Of a DNA stretch of 5,526 nucleotides, positions 1 to 5,526 are shown in pieces. Source of the DNA: CAYPAV01 sp964408805 (lineage in GTDB: Bacteria; Pseudomonadota; Alphaproteobacteria; UBA8366). Each line of letters starts with the position of its first letter. Within the stretch, counting starts at the first letter, position 1. Under the pieces are notes generated by a model. It saw only the letters and a program-made list of their open reading frames with translations, ran no database searches and was not told the origin of the DNA. The stretch lies in assembly GCA_964408805.1 (NCBI GenBank), contig CAYPAV010000049.1, positions 1-5,526 of the forward strand, written 5' to 3'. Both the position numbers and the translations under genes were made by a program.

Positions 1-3000
1 CAGGCTGGAAAGTGGCAAGCCGACATTGTCCATACAGTGTTCGACCGGCCATTGTTCCGTGCCGGCGAAACCGCCTCGATGAAACATTTCGTCCGACGTC
101 ACACCACCAAAGGGTTCGATCTGCCATCGGGGTTCTCCCGCATCACGAAGGTGCGCATCGTTCATCGCGCAAGTCGGCAAAGTATCGAAGTCGATGCTGA
201 ATTCGACGAGTCAGGGGTTGCGGAGACCAAGTGGTCGATCCCGAAAGACGCCAAACTGGGCGAGTACGAGATCGAGATTCGGCTGCGGGGTACGGATTGG
301 CGCACCAGTGGGCGCTTCCGGGTGGCGGAGTTTCGCGTTCCGACGATGCGCGCGGTGGTGCAGGCCCCATCCGAACCACTCGTCAACGCCCGTTCCGCAC
401 GCCTCGACCTGTTTGTGCAGTATCTTTCGGGTGGTGGCGCGTCTGGCGCCGCCGTCAAACTACGGACACTCGTCCAGCCGCGTAAAGTGAAGTTCCCGGG
501 TTACGGCGATTATTCCTTTGGCGGTGAGGACGTGAAGGTAGGCGTCGTCTTGCCGGCACAAGGCGGATCAGGCGGCTCTTCCGGGCAGACAAAGAAGCCC
601 TCGACGGCTCGCATCCTGCCTCTGACGCTCGATGTGAACGGTGGGGCGCGGGTAACCGTTCCCGATCTACCGGTTCTTCGCGCACCCGCTCGATTGGTGG
701 CCGAACTCGAATTCGAAGACGCGAACGGCGAGATTCGCACCACAGCCATCCGGGTTCCGTTGTGGTCTGCAGCATTGAGTCTCGGCATCAAGACCGAGGG
801 ATGGGCTGCAAGCACGGACCAACTCCGTCTCCGCATCCTTGCAGTCGATCTCAAAGGAAAACCGATTGCGGATCGGACCATCGAGGTCGAGCTCTTCTCG
901 CGCGCGACCTATTCATATCGGAAGCGCCTGGTCGGCGGATTCTACAGCTATGAGAACATCCAGGAGACCAAGCGGATTGATGCCCGGTGTTCCGGCAAGA
1001 CAGATAAGCGAGGTCTTTTGCTATGCGATCTCGCCCCGGAGGTCGCGGGGGAGGTTCTCATCCGGGCGAAAGCCAGCGATGGATCAGGAAACACCGCCGT
1101 TGCGACGCGGAGTGTCTGGGTCGTCGGCAAGGATGAATGGTGGTTCGCCGGCACCAACGGCGACCGGATGGACGTGCTGCCCGAGCGGAAGGAATACCAA
1201 AACGGAGACGTCGCCCGTTTGCAGGTCCGCATGCCGTTTCGTACCGCGACCGCTTTGGTTACCGTCGGTCGCGAGGGCGTAATCGACAGTTTCGTGACCG
1301 AACTTTCTGGTCGAGAGCCCGTCATCGAGGTGCCGATCAAGGGCAATTATGCGCCAAACATCTTTGTTTCCGTCCTCGTGGTTCGAGGCCGGCTTGGAAT
1401 AGGCCGATCCGTACTCGCCAGCCTCGCCCGAAGCAACGACCTGTCGTGGTTTTCGCGGGATGGCGGGAGGGCCACCGCAACCATTGATCTGAGCAAACCC
1501 GCCTACCGGCTTGGGATCACGAAGATACGGGTCGGCTGGCGACCCCACCGATTGACCGTCCGTGTGACGCCGGAACGCTCGACCTACAAGATCCGCCAAA
1601 CGGCGAAAGTAAGGATCGCCGCGACGAGGGTTGCTGGTGGACTGTCCATCGCGGGAACCGAAGTTGCCGTGGCCGTTGTGGACGAAGGGCTATTGGAACT
1701 GGCCGGCAACAAGTCTTGGAACCTACTGACTGCAATGATGGGAGAGCGCGGCTACGAGGTGCTGACGTCGACGGCTCAAATGCAAGTTGTCGGAAAGCGC
1801 CACTACGGTCGGAAGGCCGTTCTGGACGGTGGCGGTGGCGGCGTGGGACGAGGCCGGGCCCGTGAATTGTTCGACACCCTGCTTGTCTGGAAAGGGCGCG
1901 TTCGGCTCGACCATAATGGCGAGGCCGAGATCGAAGTTCCGCTTAACGATTCGCTGACCACTTTCCGCATCGTCGCGATCGCACATATGGGGCTGGGTCT
2001 CTTCGGAACCGGCCAGGCCAAGATTAACACGACCCAGGATCTCATGATCCATTCGGGTCTGCCGCCGCTGATCCGCGAAAGCGACCGCTTTAGGGCAACC
2101 TTCTCGGTACGCAATACGACCGACGCGGCAATACAGGTCAAGGTGACGGCGAAAGTGACGCCCATGCCTATCGAGCTGCCGACACGTACGATTGAGATTC
2201 CCCCGGGTACGGCACGTGAAGTCAACTGGAGCCTTGATGCACCATCAGACACTAAACGTCTCGAATGGGCCGTGGAGGCAAAATCCGTTGATGGGGGTAG
2301 CACCGACCGCATCGGGATTAAACAGAAGGTCATCGCCGCTTTTCCCGTGCGGATCTACCAGGCAACGCTCACTCAATTGGACGCTCCATTGTCATTGGCT
2401 GTGAAGAAACCCGTCGACGCAATAGCGGGCCGGGGAGGACTCTCGGTCACATTGCGATCTCGCTTGAGCGGCGGACTGGAGGGTGTTCGCGACTACATGT
2501 CCCGCTACGACTACGTTTGCTTCGAGCAGCGCGCCTCTAAGGCCGTCGCCTTGCGGGACGCCAAGCTGTGGCAAAGCGTCATGGGCCGTGCCTTCGCGTA
2601 TATCGACCAAGACGGTTTGATTAAATATTTTCCGATGTCGCGGCTCCGCGGCAGCGATTCCCTGACCGCGTATATTCTTGCCATCTCCCACGAGGCCGGT
2701 TGGCGGATTCCGAACGGCCTACGTTCGAAGATGCTCGGAGGGCTCCGGAAGTTCGTCGATGGCCGCATCATTCGGGATACGGGCCTCCGCACCGCCGACC
2801 TCACGATCCGTAAGCTAACGGCAATCGAGGCCCTTTCTCGGTACGGCAATGCCAAGCCACATATGCTGACGAGTTTGTCGATCGAACCCAATCTGTGGCC
2901 GACTTCGGCGGTCCTTGATTGGATAAACGTGCTGAAGCGTCTTTCCGACATTCCCAAACGCGCCGAGCGGCTCAAAGAAGCCAAGCAGATCATCCGATCG

Positions 3001-3888
3001 CGCCTCAATTTTCAGGGGACCACGATGGGGTTCTCGACCGAACGCGCGGACGCGCTTTGGTGGCTAATGATCTCGACCGATTCGAACGCGGTCCGCTCCA
3101 TCCTCGGCCTGCTCGACGACCCAGATTGGCGCCAGGACATTCCACGTATGGTTCGGGGCGCGCTTGGGCGTCAGCTCAAGGGGCATTGGAACACGACGCT
3201 TGCCAACGCTTGGGGCGTATTGGCGATGGAGAGGTTCAGTGCCGCGTTCGAAACCGAGGCGGTCACGGGCGAAACGAATGTTCGCCTGGGCAAAATATCC
3301 TCGAGTGCCAATTGGGCCGGCGATACCGAATATGCCTTGCCGGAATTTGGTTGGGGTGATCGATCCCAAGAATTGACCGTGCGTCACGATGGTGAAGGGC
3401 GGCCATGGGCGGTCGTGCGAGCGAAGGCTGCGATACCACTCAAGAAACCTCTCTCTTCTGGATATCGGATCAAGCGTATCGTGACCCCCATCGAACGTGC
3501 GGCACCAAACGTCTGGACGCGGGGCGACGTCATCCGCGTGAAGATCGAGATCGAGGCTCAGTCCGATATGACCTGGGTTGTCGTTGACGATCCGATCCCG
3601 GCCGGCGCCTCGATCCTCGGCGGCGGTCTTGGCCGGGGTTCACTGACCCTGACCGGGGGTGAGCGCAGGCAGGGTTGGGCATGGCAGGCCTATGAGGAAC
3701 GCCGTTTCAGTGGGTATCGCGCCTATTATCGGTTTGTGCCGAAGGGAACCTGGTCGGTGGAGTACACCGCGCGGCTCAATAATCCAGGCAGGTTCAACAT
3801 GCCGGCGACGCGGGTCGAAGCGATGTACGCCCCCGAGATGTTCGGAATGCTGCCGAATGAGCCGATGGTCGTGGAGGCGAATCCATGA
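1..3888 (+). CDS. Bacterial alpha-2-macroglobulin (thioester-type protease trap), 5' end outside window
   Basis: The frame is open from base 1, and the first possible start (GTG at 37) falls inside a conserved motif, VFDRPLFRAGET. I therefore read this as a partial gene whose start lies to the left; a signal peptide, lipobox and first domains would be there and cannot be judged. The visible part is 1295 residues. Residues about 13-117 look like an MG2-type domain ending in FRVPTMRA. Residues about 385-470, starting at DRMDVLPERKEY, resemble the A2M_N_2 region. VAVVDEGLLEL (556-567) is typical of the strand before the bait region. FDTLLVWKGRV (from 624) and PLNDSLTTFRIVAIA (from 647) are classic A2M core (MG7). 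A thioester domain at about 815-1085 carries C840-F-E-Q843. An MG10-like domain closes the protein (about 1154-1295). Family knowledge: such proteins trap proteases in the periplasm, with covalent capture through the Cys-Gln thioester. The stop overlaps the pbpC start. Identity is very secure; trapping activity is inferred. It is nearer the thioester-bearing YfhM/ECAM type than YfaS, which lacks the motif. Confidence 0.95.
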   Translation, partial: QAGKWQADIVHTVFDRPLFRAGETASMKHFVRRHTTKGFDLPSGFSRITKVRIVHRASRQSIEVDAEFDESGVAETKWSIPKDAKLGEYEIEIRLRGTDWRTSGRFRVAEFRVPTMRAVVQAPSEPLVNARSARLDLFVQYLSGGGASGAAVKLRTLVQPRKVKFPGYGDYSFGGEDVKVGVVLPAQGGSGGSSGQTKKPSTARILPLTLDVNGGARVTVPDLPVLRAPARLVAELEFEDANGEIRTTAIRVPLWSAALSLGIKTEGWAASTDQLRLRILAVDLKGKPIADRTIEVELFSRATYSYRKRLVGGFYSYENIQETKRIDARCSGKTDKRGLLLCDLAPEVAGEVLIRAKASDGSGNTAVATRSVWVVGKDEWWFAGTNGDRMDVLPERKEYQNGDVARLQVRMPFRTATALVTVGREGVIDSFVTELSGREPVIEVPIKGNYAPNIFVSVLVVRGRLGIGRSVLASLARSNDLSWFSRDGGRATATIDLSKPAYRLGITKIRVGWRPHRLTVRVTPERSTYKIRQTAKVRIAATRVAGGLSIAGTEVAVAVVDEGLLELAGNKSWNLLTAMMGERGYEVLTSTAQMQVVGKRHYGRKAVLDGGGGGVGRGRARELFDTLLVWKGRVRLDHNGEAEIEVPLNDSLTTFRIVAIAHMGLGLFGTGQAKINTTQDLMIHSGLPPLIRESDRFRATFSVRNTTDAAIQVKVTAKVTPMPIELPTRTIEIPPGTAREVNWSLDAPSDTKRLEWAVEAKSVDGGSTDRIGIKQKVIAAFPVRIYQATLTQLDAPLSLAVKKPVDAIAGRGGLSVTLRSRLSGGLEGVRDYMSRYDYVCFEQRASKAVALRDAKLWQSVMGRAFAYIDQDGLIKYFPMSRLRGSDSLTAYILAISHEAGWRIPNGLRSKMLGGLRKFVDGRIIRDTGLRTADLTIRKLTAIEALSRYGNAKPHMLTSLSIEPNLWPTSAVLDWINVLKRLSDIPKRAERLKEAKQIIRSRLNFQGTTMGFSTERADALWWLMISTDSNAVRSILGLLDDPDWRQDIPRMVRGALGRQLKGHWNTTLANAWGVLAMERFSAAFETEAVTGETNVRLGKISSSANWAGDTEYALPEFGWGDRSQELTVRHDGEGRPWAVVRAKAAIPLKKPLSSGYRIKRIVTPIERAAPNVWTRGDVIRVKIEIEAQSDMTWVVVDDPIPAGASILGGGLGRGSLTLTGGERRQGWAWQAYEERRFSGYRAYYRFVPKGTWSVEYTARLNNPGRFNMPATRVEAMYAPEMFGMLPNEPMVVEANP
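562..612 (+). other. Gly/Ser-rich flexible loop in an N-terminal A2M domain
   Basis: Residues 188-204 begin GGSGGSSGQTKK and run to an Arg. They sit between two strand-like segments (VGVVLPAQ before, ILPLTLDVNG after). The composition is that of an exposed linker or loop insertion in a macroglobulin-like domain. No function is claimed; it could be a lineage-specific insertion. Confidence 0.5.
1768..1866 (+). other. Candidate bait-region segment of the A2M
   Basis: Residues 590-622 lie between the VVDEGLLEL strand and the FDTLLVW core, the place where the bait segment interrupts MG6 in structurally known A2Ms. The segment contains GKRHYGRKA, then five consecutive Gly (610-614), then VGRGRARE. 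It is rich in Arg/Lys and Gly, is likely flexible, and offers several trypsin-like sites. From memory, GKRHYGRKA and the Gly run recur in PBP1C-linked A2Ms, which is unusual for a bait, so the exact bait limits are uncertain. Confidence 0.5.
2518..2529 (+). other. Thioester motif CxEQ of the A2M
   Basis: The codons read Cys-Phe-Glu-Gln (residues 840-843 counted from base 1), preceded by a Tyr-rich stretch (YDYV) and followed by RASKAVAL, the usual setting in thioester-containing A2Ms. In this family the Cys side chain and the Gln form an internal beta-Cys-gamma-Gln thioester that reacts with an attacking protease. All motif residues are present, so the protein is predicted to be thioester-competent. 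Confidence 0.9.
3873..3877 (+). promoter_or_regulatory. Shine-Dalgarno of pbpC inside the A2M 3' end
   Basis: GGAGG lies 7 nt before the ATG at 3885, within the last codons of the A2M gene. This is strong complementarity to the anti-Shine-Dalgarno at near-ideal spacing. With the ATGA overlap it fixes the pbpC start and suggests that ribosomes ending on the A2M reinitiate on pbpC. Confidence 0.8.
3885..3888 (+). other. ATGA stop/start overlap (translational coupling junction)
   Basis: The TGA that ends the A2M (3886-3888) shares bases with the pbpC ATG (3885-3887). There is no room for a terminator or a separate promoter in a spacer, so the two genes are read as one operon. Coupling is inferred from the geometry and the Shine-Dalgarno just upstream. 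Confidence 0.85.
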
Positions 3889-5526
3889 TCCGACGCCTCT
3901 TTCTGTTGGCTGGTCTCTTCCTCTCGACTGCCATCGTCGTGTTCGTAGTTATGGCGACCCCATCCGATATTCCCGGCTTCGACCAAGTCCGAGAAAATTG
4001 GCAGCCGTCGGAAAGTTATCTTCTGGATCGAAGCGGCGCGCTGCTCCACGTCCGCCGAGCCGACTTCAAGGTTCGCCGGTTCGGTTGGGTCCCGATTGAC
4101 GGTATTTCTCCGGCCCTGCTCCGGTCGGTCGTACGTGCCGAGGACAAGAACTTTTGGACGCATATGGGGATCGACCCCGCGGCGATCGCTGCCGCGGCAT
4201 GGAATAACCTACTTGGAAATCGTATGCGGGGCGCAAGTACGATCACCATGCAGCTAGCGGCAATGTTGCAGCCCTCCTTGAGAGCCCGCCATGGTCGTCG
4301 ATCGATCCAGCAGAAAGTTCGGCAAGCGCGGGCTGCGCTGGTCATCGAGCAACACTGGACGAAGAACCAAATCCTGGAGGCGTATCTAAACCTGCTGGGG
4401 TTTCGGGGCGAACTTCAGGGTATCGCGGCCGCCTCGCAACTGCTTCTGGGGAAGAGCCCGTCCGGCCTGACCGACGATGAGGCCGTATTGCTGACAGCGC
4501 TATTGCCGGCACCAAACGCGTCTTTGAAACGGATCAAGGAACGAGCTTGCGAGCTCGGTTCGCGTCCGCTCTTCGCGCTCGACTGCTTGCACCTATCCAG
4601 GATGATAGACCGGGTATTGACGCCGCTACCGAAAGGCGGCTCCACCATCGCATTGGCGCCGCACGTTGCCTCGAGATTGCTCGACAAACCCGGCACGAAG
4701 GTCCAGAGCACTCTCGATCGCTCGATCCAGACGTTCGTTCGAGATACATTGCGCAGCCAATTGCGTGATCTAAGCCACCGCAATGTGCGAGACGGCGCTG
4801 CCGTGGTTGTCGACAATTTCAGCGGCGAAATATTGGCGTATGTCGGATCGGCGGGCCCCAATTCCCGGGCTCCGCATGTCGATGGCGCCCGCGCGCGTCG
4901 GCAGGCGGGGTCGACTCTCAAGCCTTTCCTATACGCGCTGGCGATCGAGCGGAAATATTTGACGGCCGCCTCGGTGCTCGACGATGGTCCGATCAACCTC
5001 GAGACGGTCACCGGTCTCTACATTCCTCAGAACTACGATCGTGACTTCAAAGGTCTGGTCAGCGTGCGGACAGCGCTGGCCAGCTCGCTCAATATCCCCG
5101 CCGTCCGTGCTTTGGCGATAACGGGAGTGGAGCCGTTCCGAGCTCGGCTCAACAGGCTGGGTTATCGCGGCATCGTTCAGAACGGTGAGTATTACGGATA
5201 CGCACTAGCGTTGGGTGCGCCGGAAGTCAGCCTCCTAGAACAAGTTGAGGCTTATCGGACCCTTGCAAGGAAAGGCATCTGGTCGCCGTTGCGTTTACGG
5301 CACGATGATCCGATCGAAACCGGTCGTCCGGTGATTGACGCAGGCGCGTCATTCATCATTGGAAATATCCTGAGCGATCGTTCGGCCCGGATGCCGACCT
5401 TCGGCCCCGTTAACAATCTAGAGACCCCGTTCTGGAGCGCGGTTAAGACCGGCACGAGCAAGGCCATGCGCGACAACTGGTGCATCGGCTATACCGACCG
5501 CTATACCGTCGGGGTGTGGGTGGGGA
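3885..5526 (+). CDS. pbpC: Penicillin-binding protein 1C (bifunctional glycosyltransferase/transpeptidase), 3' end outside window
   Basis: Class A PBP that polymerises lipid II into glycan strands and has a penicillin-binding domain for peptide crosslinking; it acts on the periplasmic face of the inner membrane. The frame runs unbroken for 547 codons to the right edge (E. coli PBP1C is about 770 residues), so the end of the transpeptidase domain and any C-terminal BiPBP_C-type domain are missing. The ATG at 3885 has a GGAGG 7 nt upstream and is followed by RR and a hydrophobic segment (residues 5-24), a type II anchor. GT51 motifs: EDKNFWTHMGID with catalytic Glu86, RGASTITMQLA (115-125), KVRQA (144-148) and ILEAYLN (163-169), followed by FRGELQGI, a PBP1C hallmark. 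Transpeptidase motifs: nucleophile Ser343 in STLK, SLN (401-403), and KTGTS (521-525). Residue 147 is Gln where PBP1a/1b have Glu. Cys222 and Cys234 lie in the linker between domains. Context with the A2M supports PBP1C rather than PBP1A or 1B. No frameshift or missing transpeptidase residue is seen. Confidence 0.95.
   Translation, partial: MIRRLFLLAGLFLSTAIVVFVVMATPSDIPGFDQVRENWQPSESYLLDRSGALLHVRRADFKVRRFGWVPIDGISPALLRSVVRAEDKNFWTHMGIDPAAIAAAAWNNLLGNRMRGASTITMQLAAMLQPSLRARHGRRSIQQKVRQARAALVIEQHWTKNQILEAYLNLLGFRGELQGIAAASQLLLGKSPSGLTDDEAVLLTALLPAPNASLKRIKERACELGSRPLFALDCLHLSRMIDRVLTPLPKGGSTIALAPHVASRLLDKPGTKVQSTLDRSIQTFVRDTLRSQLRDLSHRNVRDGAAVVVDNFSGEILAYVGSAGPNSRAPHVDGARARRQAGSTLKPFLYALAIERKYLTAASVLDDGPINLETVTGLYIPQNYDRDFKGLVSVRTALASSLNIPAVRALAITGVEPFRARLNRLGYRGIVQNGEYYGYALALGAPEVSLLEQVEAYRTLARKGIWSPLRLRHDDPIETGRPVIDAGASFIIGNILSDRSARMPTFGPVNNLETPFWSAVKTGTSKAMRDNWCIGYTDRYTVGVWVG
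3897..3956 (+). other. N-terminal membrane anchor of PBP1C
   Basis: Residues 5-24 are almost entirely Leu, Ile, Val, Phe and Ala, preceded by Arg3-Arg4 and followed by a polar TPSD stretch. This fits a single uncleaved transmembrane helix with a short cytoplasmic tail, placing both catalytic domains in the periplasm. No lipobox Cys is present. Confidence 0.85.

Noticed and set aside
37..39. GTG at 37 as the start of the A2M gene
   Set aside because: The frame is open upstream to base 1 and the GTG is a Val inside a conserved domain motif; starting there would remove the signal peptide that a periplasmic A2M needs.
1975..1982. GCGATCGC palindrome, also at 4182-4189, resembling cyanobacterial HIP1
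   Set aside because: Only two copies were noticed in 5.5 kb, both in coding sequence; GATCG-type strings are common here by codon choice and no iteration is seen.
1803..2333. Antisense open frame of 176 codons opposite the A2M core
   Set aside because: It is opposite the highly conserved A2M core, whose codon pattern explains the lack of stops; no family is recognised.
3659..4099. Forward frame of 146 codons bridging the A2M-pbpC junction
   Set aside because: It is out of frame with both secure genes and Arg/Pro/Ser-rich, and it covers the MG10 end and the PBP1C anchor, which account for the sequence.
4177..4197. Perfect 7-bp inverted repeat (CCGCGGC/GCCGCGG) with a 7-nt loop
   Set aside because: It falls in the pbpC coding sequence for an Ala-rich GT51 helix (DPAAIAAAAW). 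GC-rich Ala codons produce it, there is no T-run after it, and a terminator within the gene makes no sense.
4415..5011. Antisense open frame of 198 codons opposite pbpC
   Set aside because: It lies wholly opposite the transpeptidase-coding part of pbpC, has an Arg/Ser-rich composition typical of GC-rich shadow frames, and shows no recognisable domain.

Overview
The window is almost entirely filled by two genes on the + strand, and each is cut by a window edge. The first is the C-terminal 1295 codons of a large bacterial alpha-2-macroglobulin (A2M) of the type found next to penicillin-binding protein 1C; the ECAM/YfhM group of E. coli is the best-known relative. The second is the first 547 codons of pbpC, the bifunctional peptidoglycan glycosyltransferase/transpeptidase PBP1C. 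The A2M stop and the pbpC start overlap as ATGA (3885-3888). A GGAGG Shine-Dalgarno lies inside the last A2M codons, so the two are very probably co-transcribed and translationally coupled.

Organism: GC-rich coding sequence, an A2M-pbpC operon and the signature 'FRGELQGI' form of PBP1C point to a Gram-negative bacterium, most likely a proteobacterium. An alphaproteobacterium is plausible from general sequence character, but the window has no taxonomic marker and this is a weak inference.

Layout: 1-3888 is the A2M. In order it has an MG2-like start, further macroglobulin beta-sandwich domains, a conserved bait-position segment with a Gly/Arg-rich stretch (1768-1866), an MG7-like A2M core, a thioester domain with an intact CFEQ motif (2518-2529), and a C-terminal MG10-like domain. 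3885-5526 is pbpC. It has one N-terminal membrane anchor, a GT51 glycosyltransferase domain and a transpeptidase domain with SxxK, SxN and KTGTS motifs all present. The rest of the transpeptidase domain and the usual C-terminal domain lie beyond the right edge. There is no intergenic space, and no RNA gene, mobile element, CRISPR array or promoter was found.

Working model, from family knowledge: the A2M acts in the periplasm as a protease trap. A cleaved bait exposes the Cys-Gln thioester, which covalently captures the protease. PBP1C polymerises and may crosslink peptidoglycan in the same compartment. The pair has been proposed as a defence-and-repair unit for envelopes breached by foreign proteases. 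This is a known gene pair, not a new system. The details worth a second look are the bait segment, the Gln in the GT51 motif where other class A PBPs have a catalytic Glu, and the matching Cys pairs in the two proteins.
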